From NCBI RefSeq assembly GCF_003713065.1, contig NZ_CP033433.1, forward strand, positions 1,771,001 through 1,835,000: 64,000 nucleotides of DNA. The letters run 5' to 3'. Position 1 is the stretch's first letter. Each line of letters begins with the position of its first letter. This stretch comes from Cohnella candidum. GTDB taxonomy: Bacteria; Bacillota; Bacilli; Paenibacillales; Paenibacillaceae. The notes beneath the pieces were generated by a model. That model had not been told where the DNA came from and made no database searches. It saw nothing but the letters and a program-made list of their open reading frames with translations. This document shows, piece by piece, positions 44,149 through 53,492 of the stretch. A program made the position numbers and the translations under genes.

Positions 44149-46124
44149 GACATCACCCGCTTGAACATTTTCTCCAATTCATAGGTGCTGAAGCTGACGA
44201 CGATCGGCCTGCCGTGCGGACAGGTGTAAGGCTGGCGGCATTGTCCGAGCCGCTGGAGCAGCTTTTCCCCGGATTCCCGCGTCAGCGCCTGGTTTGCTTT
44301 GATCGAAGCCTTGCAGGAGCATAGGATCGCCGCTTTTTCCCGGAGGGCGTGCAGATCGATCTTGCGCTCCTGCAGCACCCACTCCGCGATTTCCCGCGCA
44401 ACGTCCGCCTCGTCTCCATCCGGAAACCAGTGGGGCACCGCGCGTATGATAAAGGTATTGCCACCGAACTCTTCCAAATATACGCCCGCGCTCGCGAAGG
44501 CGGGCAGCCTGTCCCGCAGCAGCGCGAATTCGTCCGGCGCGAATTCCATCGTCACGGGGAAAAGCAGCTCTTGGCTCGCTTCCTCCGGCCGGCCGAATTT
44601 ATCGTAATAAAATTCGTAATGGATACGCTCGTGGGCGGCATGCTGGTCGATCAGGTACAAGCCGTTCTCGTTCTGCGCCACGATGTACGTGCCGTGCAGC
44701 TGCCCGATCCAGCTCAACTCGGGAAACTCGGGTTTCGCTTCCCGTTGGTCCGGCGTTTCCGGCGATGCGAACGCGGCCTGCCACACGGACTCGGGAATTT
44801 TCTCCGAGGCGGGTGACGCGGACTGTGAAGGAGCGGCGAAGCCGCCGCCCTTCCCGGAGGAAGAGTAAGACTCGGATTTCGTCGCCGCCGTTTGCGAGAA
44901 GGCCTGTGCCGAAGAAGCCGCCGGTTGACGAACCGAAGGCTCGTAAGCCGCCTTCGACTCCTTGGCCGGCCACCCTGCGGAAGAAGGCGCCCCAGTCGGC
45001 GAAGGCGCCGTGGCTGATGCCGATCCGCGCGACTCAGGCTCCGTATCCGTCGGAGGCAGCTGGAAGCGGATTTGATCCTGTACCCAGGCAGGCGAAGGCT
45101 TCGCCGTGCGCACGGACGTGCCGGACGGGATATAGGCTTGGCCGCTGACCGCCCGCTTCACCGTCTCCTCGATGAAGGCCCTGAGCTCGGCTTCTTTGCT
45201 GAAACGCACTTCCAGCTTGGCCGGATGCACGTTGACGTCGACCAAGCCGGGATGCATGCGCAAGTTTAATACGGCGAGCGGATACCGGTGCAGCGGCAGC
45301 AGCGTGTGGTACGCCTGAAGCAGCGGCTGCACGACCGCCTGGCTGCGGACGTAGCGCCCGTTGACCAGGATCGTGACGGCGTTGCGGTTCGCCCGCGTTT
45401 CCACCGGCATCGCCGTAAGGCCGGTCAGCGAATAGTCCGGATCGTCGGAATGAAGCTCGACCATCGCCTTCGCCGCGGCCGTACCGTAGATGGCGGCGAC
45501 GACCTGCTTCAGATCGCCGGTGCCCGACGTCCGCAGCAGCACGGTTCCGTTGTGGCGGAACGTGAAGGCGATGTCCGGGCGGGCCAGCGCTTGCCGGTAT
45601 ACGACGTCGGACAGATGCCCCAGTTCGGTCTGGATCGTCTTCATGTATTTCAACCTGGCGGGCGTGTTGTAAAACAGATCGCGCACGGTCATTTCCGTAC
45701 CGCGGTTCGCGTTCGTCTCTCCTTCGGCTTTGACGGCTCCTCCTTCGATCTCGAGGAAGCGCGCCAGCCCGCCGTCGTCCGTGGCGCTGACGCAACGGAC
45801 CTTGGCGACGGCCGCGATGCTGGGAAGCGCTTCGCCGCGGAACCCGAGCGTTTCGATCTGGAACAGGTCCTTGGCGCTCGCGATTTTGCTCGTCGCGTGG
45901 CGTTGGAAAGCCGTCAGCATGTCGTCCGGCTGGATGCCCGCGCCGTCGTCCTGGATCCGCAGAAGCGTCAGGCCGCCTTCCTCCGCCGTGATCTCGATGC
46001 GGGCGCTGCCGGCGTCGACGGCGTTTTCCACCAATTCCTTCAACACGGACGCCGGCCTCTCCACGACTTCTCCCGCCGCGATTTGGTTCGCCAAATGTTC
46101 GTCTAACGGACGGATGATACCCAT
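44145..46124 (-). CDS. mutL: DNA mismatch repair protein MutL
   Basis: A 659-aa GHKL ATPase linking MutS to downstream repair. The N-terminal ATPase has ELVENAVDAG and DDGAGI; GFRGEALPSI follows. A Ser/Pro/Ala-rich linker spans about 340-450. The C-terminal dimerisation domain has DQHAAHERIHYE, the DQHA(X)2E(X)4E endonuclease motif, and metal-site CSCKAS and CPHGRP. So this MutL is the nicking type of bacteria lacking MutH. Confidence 0.96.
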   Translation of the reverse strand: MGIIRPLDEHLANQIAAGEVVERPASVLKELVENAVDAGSARIEITAEEGGLTLLRIQDDGAGIQPDDMLTAFQRHATSKIASAKDLFQIETLGFRGEALPSIAAVAKVRCVSATDDGGLARFLEIEGGAVKAEGETNANRGTEMTVRDLFYNTPARLKYMKTIQTELGHLSDVVYRQALARPDIAFTFRHNGTVLLRTSGTGDLKQVVAAIYGTAAAKAMVELHSDDPDYSLTGLTAMPVETRANRNAVTILVNGRYVRSQAVVQPLLQAYHTLLPLHRYPLAVLNLRMHPGLVDVNVHPAKLEVRFSKEAELRAFIEETVKRAVSGQAYIPSGTSVRTAKPSPAWVQDQIRFQLPPTDTEPESRGSASATAPSPTGAPSSAGWPAKESKAAYEPSVRQPAASSAQAFSQTAATKSESYSSSGKGGGFAAPSQSASPASEKIPESVWQAAFASPETPDQREAKPEFPELSWIGQLHGTYIVAQNENGLYLIDQHAAHERIHYEFYYDKFGRPEEASQELLFPVTMEFAPDEFALLRDRLPAFASAGVYLEEFGGNTFIIRAVPHWFPDGDEADVAREIAEWVLQERKIDLHALREKAAILCSCKASIKANQALTRESGEKLLQRLGQCRQPYTCPHGRPIVVSFSTYELEKMFKRVMS

Positions 46125-46152
46125 CTTCGCGGATCTCCTTTCTGTGCTGCGC

Positions 46153-47580
46153 TCAGCGGACGGAAAGCTTCAATACGCCGTCTACGGCGCCCCCGGTCAG
46201 GCTAGGGAACCATTGCTCCATGACGGACAAATCGACCAAATTCCAACCGTTCTTGTTTATCAGACGGCCGTCGCCGTTTTTCAACGGAAATGCTTTCCCG
46301 TCTCGGCTGACTGTCACGCTTTTCGTTTTCGCCTCATAACCCACGCTGGCGCCGGTCAGGGCCGCAGCCAGCCGCAAGCTGACATACCAGCGGTTTCCTT
46401 GCTGTACGGCCGCATAAGGGTGCGTAGTCCGTACGCCGTTGATGACGACGGTCCCTTTGCCCACGCTGGCCGACAACTGCGTGCCGCCGGAATCGCGATA
46501 AGCCTCGATCAGTTGCTCTTCCGCCCCTTCGACGACTTGGTCGGGCTGGAGCCCCGTTTTATCGACCTTGCGACCTTTGGGCGTGAAATATTCCTGTACC
46601 GTCACTTTGATCACGCCGCCGCTCTGCAGCGGAATGATGGACTGGACGACGCCTTTGCCGTAGGTTTTCGTGCCGACCAGCTTCGCGACCCCGTAATCCT
46701 GCAGCGCTCCGGCAAGCAGCTCGGAAGCGCTGGCCGAGTATCCGTTGACCAGGATCGTCACGGGATACGGCTTGCCGCCGCCGCTCAGCGGAAGCGGGTC
46801 GTCGTTGCCGTCCCGGTCCTTCAAATGGGCCAGCACCCCGTTTTTGACGAATAAGCTGGCGATTTTCTGCGCCGCGGTGACGTAGCCGCCTCCGTTGTTG
46901 CGCAAGTCGATCACGAGCGAAGTCATGCCCGATTTCTCCAGCTTATCCAGCTGCTTCGCGAATTGCGTGCCGGCATCGGTCGTGAAACCGGTCAAGGCCA
47001 GATACCCGACGCCTTCTCCCATCATCTGCCCGGAAGCCGCCGGCAGCTGCAGCGCTTGGCGCACCGCCGTGAGCGTCAGCATCTTGCCGTTCCGGTCGAC
47101 GCCTACCGTGACGGAGGTTCCGGCGATACCCCGCAGCTTGCCCTGCAGGTCGGAGATCGACAAGCCTTTCGCGGATTTCCCGTTCACCGACGAAATCACG
47201 TCGCCGGCCTGGAAGCCGGCCTTTTCCGCCGGGCTGCCCGCAATGACTTCTTCGATATAGATGCGCCCGTTCTCCTGGACGAGCACGATGCCGATGCCCG
47301 TGAAATTCTGTTCCAAGTCGGAGGCGAAGCTTTTCCATTCCTCATCGTCGAAGTATTGCGTATACGGATCGTGCAGGGACTCGACCATCTTGTCGATTTC
47401 GGTCTGGTTCAGGTCTTTGTCGTCCGGCTTGCTGAGATGGTATTCCTCAAGAATCTGCCGGACTTCGTTCAACTGCTCCTTCGTTTCGGCCCAGGAGACG
47501 GACGGCGCCCATGCCCCGGACAGTAAGAGGGCGGCCAGCAGCGCCGCGATCGCGCGGCGGATCGTTCTCCCGCGAATCAT
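46153..47580 (-). CDS. S41-family C-terminal processing peptidase (CtpA/CtpB-like)
   Basis: Secreted or membrane-anchored serine protease of 475 aa. A signal peptide (about 1-32, ending VSWA) is followed by a PDZ domain (GIGIVLVQENGRIYI ... GFQAGDVISSVNG) and the S41 core with Ser in NGYSASASELLAGAL and the catalytic Lys in TKTYGKGVVQ. The last 110 residues resemble a copper-amine-oxidase-N-like stalk domain (VVINGVRTTHPYAAVQQGNRWYVSLR). The start overlaps the mutS stop by 4 bp, an unusual place for this gene. Confidence 0.9.
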   Translation of the reverse strand: MIRGRTIRRAIAALLAALLLSGAWAPSVSWAETKEQLNEVRQILEEYHLSKPDDKDLNQTEIDKMVESLHDPYTQYFDDEEWKSFASDLEQNFTGIGIVLVQENGRIYIEEVIAGSPAEKAGFQAGDVISSVNGKSAKGLSISDLQGKLRGIAGTSVTVGVDRNGKMLTLTAVRQALQLPAASGQMMGEGVGYLALTGFTTDAGTQFAKQLDKLEKSGMTSLVIDLRNNGGGYVTAAQKIASLFVKNGVLAHLKDRDGNDDPLPLSGGGKPYPVTILVNGYSASASELLAGALQDYGVAKLVGTKTYGKGVVQSIIPLQSGGVIKVTVQEYFTPKGRKVDKTGLQPDQVVEGAEEQLIEAYRDSGGTQLSASVGKGTVVINGVRTTHPYAAVQQGNRWYVSLRLAAALTGASVGYEAKTKSVTVSRDGKAFPLKNGDGRLINKNGWNLVDLSVMEQWFPSLTGGAVDGVLKLSVR

Positions 47581-50213
47581 GAAGGTTCCCCGCTCTCCGT
47601 TAATAAGTTTTTGGCGTCGTTCAACCATTCCATCGCTTGCAGAGGCGTCATCCGCATAATGTCGAGACGCCGGAGCTTCTCGAGCACTTTGTCCTGCGCC
47701 GGAGAGTTGCTTTTTTTCGGTTTCTCCGGGGCCGGCGATTCCGCGAACATCGACAGCTGTACGACCGCCGCTTCCGGATTGGGCACGGGCGAGAAAGCGG
47801 CTGCCGTCTCACAGACGGTTGCGGCGGCCGGCCGCTGCGCGCTCTCGATCAGCGAGTACGCGCGGCTGACGATCGTGTCCGGCAAGCCGGCGAGCTGCGC
47901 GCAATAGATGCCGTAGCTCGAATCGGCGGCTCCCGGCACCAGCTTGCGGAGGAACGTCACGCCGCCTTGGCTTTCCTTCACGGCCATACAGCCGTTGCTG
48001 AGCGAGCGGAGCGAGTTTTCCAAATGGGCGAGCTCGTGGAAATGCGTCGAGACGAGCGCTTTGCAGCGGATGTGATCATGAACGTATTCGATCACCGCTT
48101 GCGCGATGGCCATGCCTTCTTCGGTCGAGGTTCCCCTGCCGAGCTCGTCGATGATGACGAGGCTGCGTTCCGTCGCCTGCTCCGTCATGACTTGAATATC
48201 CTTCATCTCGACCATGAACGTGCTTTGACCTCCGACGAGGTCATCCGCCGCGCCGATCCGCGTGAAAATACGGTCCACGAGCGGCAGGGACGCGCTTTTG
48301 GCCGGAACGAAGCAGCCGATTTGCGCCATGATGCAGATGACCGCCACTTGCCGCATGTAGGTGCTTTTGCCGGCCATATTGGGACCGGTGATGAGCAGGA
48401 TCGAGTTGTCCCGCGTCAAAGCGGAGTGGTTGGCGATGAAGCTGCCGCTCTCGGACACCGCTTCGACGACGGGATGGCGGCCGTCTTCGATGTGAAGGTC
48501 GTATCCCTCGCTCCAGGAAGGACGGGTATACCTGCGCTCTGCGGACACTTCGGCGAGCGATTGCAAGGCGTCCAGGGCGGAAAGCCCTTCCGCGAGCTGC
48601 TGCAGCCGCGGGATTTGCGCGGCGATGCCGTCGCGAAGACGGACGAACGTCTCGTATTCGAGGTCGACCATGCTCTCTTCCGCTTCGAGAATGAGCGCTT
48701 CCTTCTCTTTCAGCTCGGGCGTGACGAACCGCTCGGCGTTGGCCAGCGTTTGCTTGCGTTCGTAACGGCCTTCGGGGAGCGCGCCGAGGTTCGCCCGCGT
48801 CACTTCCAGATAATAGCCGAACACTTTGTTGAAGCCGATCTTGAGCGACTTGATGCCGGTCGCTTCCCGCTCCTGCCGTTCCAATTCGGCGATCCATCGC
48901 TTGCCGTTCTGGCTGGCTTCCCGCAGCGTGTCCAGCTTCGGATCGAAGCCGGGCCGGATGAGTCCGCCCTCGCGGACGGAAACGGGCGGCTCGTCGGCGA
49001 TGGCCGATCCGATCGCTTCCGCGACGTCCGCGCAGGCGTCCATTCGGTCGGCGATCGCGGCGAGCGGAGACGCGCCCGAGTCGCGGCACAGACTCTGAAG
49101 GGCCGGCACCCGTTCCAGCGTCGCCCTCAATGCGTTAAGGTCCCGAGCGTTGGCCGTGCCGTAGGCGATCCGGCCGACGAGCCGCTCCAGGTCGTACACT
49201 TCCCGAAGCTCTTCTCGGATCCCCTCCCGCCGCATCCAATCGCGGTGAAGCGCTTCGACGGCGTCGAGCCTGCGGTCGACCGCATCCCGGTCGAGCAGAG
49301 GCTGGTCGACCCAACGTTTGAGGAGTCGGGCGCCCATTGCCGTGCGCGTGCGGTCCAGCAGCCAGAGCAGCGACCCTTTGCGCGAGCGGTCGCGGACCGT
49401 TTCCGTCAGCTCCAGGTTGCGCCTCGTAAACGCGTCCAGCGCCATGTAGGATTCCGGCTCGTAGGCTTTCACGGTCCGCAGGTGGCCGAGCGAGCGCTTC
49501 TGCGTTTCGCCCAGGTAACCGATCAACCGTGCGACCGCGGCTTTCCGGACGTCCTCGTGCGCGGCCCACCGCTCGTTCGGAAATTGGTTCGCCAGCAAGG
49601 CGGCGTCGTAATCGCTCCGTTCCGTACACAAAATCGTGCGGCCCGATGCGGCGGACTCCTCGCGGATCAGCCGGACGGCCGCTTCGTCTCCGACGGCTTC
49701 CGCCGGTTTATAGACGTTGAGCGCGTTTTTCACCGCTTCGCGCGCGGCGGCGAACGAAGTGACGTAAAGTTCGCCCGTCGTCAGATCGCAGGCGGCGAGG
49801 CCGAACCGGCCTCCGGATTCGGCGGCCCCGACGATGAAGTTGTTCGCCGCCTCCTGCGCGGCCTTCGTATCCATGACGGTGCCGGGCGTCACGATGCGAA
49901 CGATCTCTCGGCGCACGACGCCTTTGGCCGCCTTCGGATCCTCCACTTGCTCGCAAATCGCGACTTTGTAGCCTTTTTCGATCAGCCTCGCTATGTATCC
50001 TTCCGCGGAATGATAGGGGACGCCGCACATCGGCACCCGCTCTTCCATCCCGGCTCCGCGCCCGGTAAGCGTGATTTCGAGCTCCCGCGAAGCGGTCAGC
50101 GCGTCTTCGAAAAACATTTCGTAGAAATCGCCGAGACGGAAAAAAAGCAGCGCGTCCCGCGCTTCCGCCTTAACGGATAAGTATTGTTCCATCATGGGGG
50201 TATATCCGGCCAT
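47577..50213 (-). CDS. mutS: DNA mismatch repair protein MutS
   Basis: An 878-aa mismatch sensor. Domain I has the mismatch-reading GDFYEMFFEDA. The ATPase has Walker A GPNMAGKSTYMRQ, Walker B LVIIDELGRGTST and VSTHFHELAHLE. The C-terminal dimer helix ends with LDIMRMTPLQAMEWLND. It is followed by the S41 protease gene and mutL. Confidence 0.97.
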   Translation of the reverse strand: MAGYTPMMEQYLSVKAEARDALLFFRLGDFYEMFFEDALTASRELEITLTGRGAGMEERVPMCGVPYHSAEGYIARLIEKGYKVAICEQVEDPKAAKGVVRREIVRIVTPGTVMDTKAAQEAANNFIVGAAESGGRFGLAACDLTTGELYVTSFAAAREAVKNALNVYKPAEAVGDEAAVRLIREESAASGRTILCTERSDYDAALLANQFPNERWAAHEDVRKAAVARLIGYLGETQKRSLGHLRTVKAYEPESYMALDAFTRRNLELTETVRDRSRKGSLLWLLDRTRTAMGARLLKRWVDQPLLDRDAVDRRLDAVEALHRDWMRREGIREELREVYDLERLVGRIAYGTANARDLNALRATLERVPALQSLCRDSGASPLAAIADRMDACADVAEAIGSAIADEPPVSVREGGLIRPGFDPKLDTLREASQNGKRWIAELERQEREATGIKSLKIGFNKVFGYYLEVTRANLGALPEGRYERKQTLANAERFVTPELKEKEALILEAEESMVDLEYETFVRLRDGIAAQIPRLQQLAEGLSALDALQSLAEVSAERRYTRPSWSEGYDLHIEDGRHPVVEAVSESGSFIANHSALTRDNSILLITGPNMAGKSTYMRQVAVICIMAQIGCFVPAKSASLPLVDRIFTRIGAADDLVGGQSTFMVEMKDIQVMTEQATERSLVIIDELGRGTSTEEGMAIAQAVIEYVHDHIRCKALVSTHFHELAHLENSLRSLSNGCMAVKESQGGVTFLRKLVPGAADSSYGIYCAQLAGLPDTIVSRAYSLIESAQRPAAATVCETAAAFSPVPNPEAAVVQLSMFAESPAPEKPKKSNSPAQDKVLEKLRRLDIMRMTPLQAMEWLNDAKNLLTESGEPS

Positions 50214-50303
50214 GTCGAGCCTCCGATTGAGGAAGAAAGATTGTCAGGGATGACATCGACCATTATAGCAAAAAATAAAGGGCAGCGGCACGGATTGCTA
50301 GAA

Positions 50304-51521
50304 TCAGCGCCGCGCGATCCCCCACTTCGGGCGGAGGTCGGCGGTCTCGTCCCAGCGGCGTCCTTCGACCACGGCGCCGAACACGAAGTCCACGTCCGAG
50401 GCGAATTTCCCGTACCCCGCCGTGCGCCGGATTTCCCCGTAAAAGCGCAAGGCCGCTTCTCTCAGGCGAAAATCCCGGTCCGGGCCGTAAAACGCGTCCC
50501 GAAGCGCTTCATCGTCCAAAGGCCGGCGATCGGCCAACTCGCGCGCGTGCTCCGCCGCGATTTTGGCCAGCGAAAGCACGCCGCGCGCCAAACGCCGGGA
50601 CACCAGCCAGCTGGGCGGAGTCCTGTATTCGAAGCCGCCGTGCGGCTGCTTGCGGAAATCGCCCAGCGCCCCGTACCGCGGCCTTCTCGCCGCGGCGCCG
50701 TCCGGCTCGAGCAGCCGTAGCGGCAGCGCCACGGCATTGTCGAGCGCCCGCAGCCGCTCGCCCGTCGGCGCTGCGCCGCTGATATGGATGTGGCCGCCGA
50801 GCGGGAGCCCCGGCACCGGCCAGGCGCCGGCCAGCCATGTGAGCGGCTCGCGGCCGAATTTCCGGTTCGCCGCGGCCAACAGCCGGCGGATCGACTCCGT
50901 CAGGGCCGCCGGCTCTCCCGCCGGATCCGGGCGCAGCTCGACGAGCGGCCACAGCCGGATGCCTCGCCGCACGACCGAATCGCAGCCGGCGAGCCCCTCC
51001 GTCGGCAGGTACCGGGAAGCGGGCACGACTTTGCCGTTCGGCGCGAGCAGCAAGAATTCGGGGTCCGCTCCCAGCAGGACGCTTACGCCGCCGGCCCTCT
51101 CTTCCGCTTCCCGCGCCGATTTATCCGCCCGGATACGAGAGGTCCGCTCCGCCCCTTCGCCCGGAGTCGGTCGCATGACGCCGGTAACCGCCTCTATCGA
51201 AGGCCGTCCGCTTCCGTCCGCCGAAACTTCCACTTGTCCGAAATCCAGCCCGAGCACGTACAGCGCCTTTACGGCGGCGCGCGCGACGATCCGCCGAAGT
51301 CGGTCATCCGGCTCGAAACGCCGGGCTTCCGTGCGCCCGCCCGCCGACGGCCAGATTCGCCGAACGTCGGTTACCTCCAAGTCATACGCGGTGACCGAAA
51401 ACCTGCGTTTGTCCCCATCGTCCCGCGCGCTGAATGCCGGGATGCCCTCCCGATCCAGCCGCCTCGCGATTTCGCCCGCGGTCAGCCCGTCCTTAACGCC
51501 CGCCCGCACGGTCCCTTCCAT
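50304..51521 (-). CDS. putative amidoligase-domain protein
   Basis: A 405-aa protein whose middle and C-terminal part fit the amidoligase (COOH-NH2 ligase, glutamine-synthetase-like) fold: LLGADPEFLLL, PLVELRPDPAG, LGGHIHISG, and GGFEYRTPPSWL, with conserved acidic and His residues for ATP and metal. I chose ATG 51521 with GGGGGTGG upstream; the longer frame to 51668 is low-quality. It lies between cotE and mutS, which are adjacent in B. subtilis. The peptide substrate is unknown. Confidence 0.75.
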   Translation of the reverse strand: MEGTVRAGVKDGLTAGEIARRLDREGIPAFSARDDGDKRRFSVTAYDLEVTDVRRIWPSAGGRTEARRFEPDDRLRRIVARAAVKALYVLGLDFGQVEVSADGSGRPSIEAVTGVMRPTPGEGAERTSRIRADKSAREAEERAGGVSVLLGADPEFLLLAPNGKVVPASRYLPTEGLAGCDSVVRRGIRLWPLVELRPDPAGEPAALTESIRRLLAAANRKFGREPLTWLAGAWPVPGLPLGGHIHISGAAPTGERLRALDNAVALPLRLLEPDGAAARRPRYGALGDFRKQPHGGFEYRTPPSWLVSRRLARGVLSLAKIAAEHARELADRRPLDDEALRDAFYGPDRDFRLREAALRFYGEIRRTAGYGKFASDVDFVFGAVVEGRRWDETADLRPKWGIARR

Positions 51522-51533
51522 TGCACCACCCCC

Positions 51534-51597
51534 GCAGAAAAACACGGGAAGGGCCGTCCCGCCGGCGGTTGTACGCCGAAGCCGAATGACCCTTCCC
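51534..51597 (-). terminator. probable cotE terminator
   Basis: On the reverse strand GGGAAGGG pairs with CCCTTCCC over a long loop, followed by GTGTTTTTC. It lies between cotE and the amidoligase gene. Confidence 0.5.
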
Positions 51598-51733
51598 TTT
51601 TTGCATCCCGAACGGAATCCCATTTGCGGCAGGCTCCGCGAAAAATGGGCCGTTCCCGACGTCCCCAAAGGGCATCCGCCCTCGACTTCGCACCCGCTTC
51701 GACATAAGCTTAAGTACCGGCCCGGACGGCGGG

Positions 51734-52291
51734 TTACAGATCGTCTTCCAACAAGTCGGAATCGAGATCCTCGAAATCCCCGTCACCCAGTCCGAAATCA
51801 TGGTCCTTGTCGTCGTCGTACGCGGTCGGATCCACCAGGACGTTCACTTTGGTTTCCGCCACCATTTCCACCGCGAACTCGCGTTCGACGCGGATGATGA
51901 CGGTCGATCCGCCGCTGCCGATGGTCGCTTCCACGCAATTGGGCTCCTGGGTGGCTTCCGCGGAGACCTCTTCCGTGGCATGGCGGTGCTTGGGATCCAC
52001 ATACGAAAGCGGCACGAGTTCGACGTAGGAAACCGTCTCCTTCGCCACGTCCGTTTGGGAGTTTTTGTTGTACGAATACCAGATGTTAATATCGTAGGAC
52101 CCGATGACTTCGATGCCGTCCCCCGATCTTACCGCTTCGTACTGGTGATTGATGAGCCATGCCCCCAGAATGCTGGAAGGATGGTGCGGCGGCTTGACAG
52201 TGTGGGTAACCGTCGAATACTTCCGGCCTTTGCCGCAAACCGCTTTCGTGATGATTTCCCTCCGCTGCAGCCGTCTATCCGCAAGCGCCAT
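51734..52291 (-). CDS. cotE: outer spore coat morphogenetic protein CotE
   Basis: A 185-aa mother-cell protein on which the outer spore coat is built. REIITKAVCGKGRKYSTVTH, SILGAWLINHQYEA and GSYDINIWYSYN are strongly diagnostic. The tail is very acidic (Asp/Glu-rich, last 30 residues), as in other CotE. ATG 52291 has GGAGGAGG 8 nt upstream. The downstream mismatch-repair genes match the Bacillus cotE-mutS-mutL order. Confidence 0.96.
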   Translation of the reverse strand: MALADRRLQRREIITKAVCGKGRKYSTVTHTVKPPHHPSSILGAWLINHQYEAVRSGDGIEVIGSYDINIWYSYNKNSQTDVAKETVSYVELVPLSYVDPKHRHATEEVSAEATQEPNCVEATIGSGGSTVIIRVEREFAVEMVAETKVNVLVDPTAYDDDKDHDFGLGDGDFEDLDSDLLEDDL

Positions 52292-52388
52292 TCGATAGAC
52301 CTCCTCCATGCGATCAATTCACTTAAAGTCTATGCAGGACATTCGTCTAGAGTGACAAAAATGTATCCGTGCACGAATCCCTCAAGCT

Positions 52389-53384
52389 TCATTGTATGAT
52401 CGCCGGAGCGGAAGAAGACTTCGGCCTTTTGGCGCGTTTGGCGATCGCCAGGCAGCGCCTTAGTTCCCTTGAAAGCTGGAGCAGGGCGGCGCGCGTTTCG
52501 AATTCGTCCCGCGTCGCGGGAAGCGCCATGCCGCGGAAGCTGGCTTCAAGCTCGTCCAGCATCCTCTCCGTCTCTCCCTCGTAAAATTCCGATTTCACGT
52601 CTTGGGACAGCCGGTCGAACAGCCGGGCGATCATTTCCGCCTGCGGCACCTTGCTGGAAACGAAAGCGACCGACTCCATCATCAGCTTGACCGAGTCCAA
52701 CTGGTCGCGGCGCATATGGAAATACAGCTGCCAAGGCTCGTCCTGCGGAATGAGCCTGTTTTCGCGTGCTCTTGCGGACGTCTCGATTCCCCGCTCGATC
52801 GCGTTGTCCGCCTCGATCAGCTCCGTCCCCGCCCACACGGTCTGCGGGTCGCGCAAATGCCGGGCCAATTGGGCGAAAATGGCCGCCATCGACTCCTCCG
52901 TCAGCAGGCGCAGCTCGGAGAGCCTCTTGCTTTCTTTCGGCATATAAGCAAGGTTGAAGACGGTCGCCCAGCCAAGTCCGATCAGCAGCAGCCAAAGCTC
53001 TCCGGCGAAAGCCTGGAGGCTCACTTCCTTCTTCGCGAACAGGTGGAACACGATCACCGATCCGGTCACGATGCCGTCCTTCAAGCCGAAACGGCCGAGC
53101 AGCGGAAACCCGATCAGGATATAAAGGGATAGGACCCAAATATGGAAACCGATCAGCCGGAACAAGACCATGGCCAGCAGCAGTCCCACCAGCGAAGCCG
53201 CGAATCTCGCGAACACGATCCGCAGCCCTCTCCACCTCGTCGTCTCCACGCCCAATATCGCGAGAAGACCGGCGGACAGCGGATTGTCGACCGCGAGCGC
53301 CGTCGCCGTCACGATTGCGGCGAGCGCCGCCGCGGCGGTTTTGATCACGCGGAAACCCAAATAACCCCGTATCCGACTTTCCAT
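52389..53384 (-). CDS. aromatic acid exporter / FUSC-family membrane protein
   Basis: A 331-aa protein with an N-terminal membrane half (about five or six helices within residues 10-150) and a C-terminal helical cytoplasmic half. [18 protein letters not shown] at the start and the domain layout match the ArAE_1 (YqjA-like) family of the FUSC group. The start ATG 53384 follows GGGGGTG. The substrate is unknown. Confidence 0.85.
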   Translation of the reverse strand: MESRIRGYLGFRVIKTAAAALAAIVTATALAVDNPLSAGLLAILGVETTRWRGLRIVFARFAASLVGLLLAMVLFRLIGFHIWVLSLYILIGFPLLGRFGLKDGIVTGSVIVFHLFAKKEVSLQAFAGELWLLLIGLGWATVFNLAYMPKESKRLSELRLLTEESMAAIFAQLARHLRDPQTVWAGTELIEADNAIERGIETSARARENRLIPQDEPWQLYFHMRRDQLDSVKLMMESVAFVSSKVPQAEMIARLFDRLSQDVKSEFYEGETERMLDELEASFRGMALPATRDEFETRAALLQLSRELRRCLAIAKRAKRPKSSSAPAIIQ

Positions 53385-53440
53385 CGCACACACCCCCATC
53401 CGACGTCTTCCAAATCGTAACAATTCCTCCTCCGCCCGTC

Positions 53441-53487
53441 AAAAAGAAAACCGCCGCTTTTCCCCGGGTACGGAGAGCTGCGGCGGT
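53441..53487 (-). terminator. terminator of the chemoreceptor gene
   Basis: On the reverse strand ACCGCCGC pairs with GCGGCGGT, followed by TTTCTTTTTG. Confidence 0.75.
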
Positions 53488-53492
53488 ACGGT

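Noticed and set aside
47637..50180. 847-residue open frame on the plus strand opposite mutS
   Set aside because: Antisense shadow of a highly conserved gene in GC-rich DNA; composition is Arg/Asp/Val-rich without any recognisable motif.
52391..52398. CATACAAT on the reverse strand as a SigE -10 for cotE
   Set aside because: The -10 fits, but the expected -35 at 14 nt spacing does not match, so I did not call the promoter.
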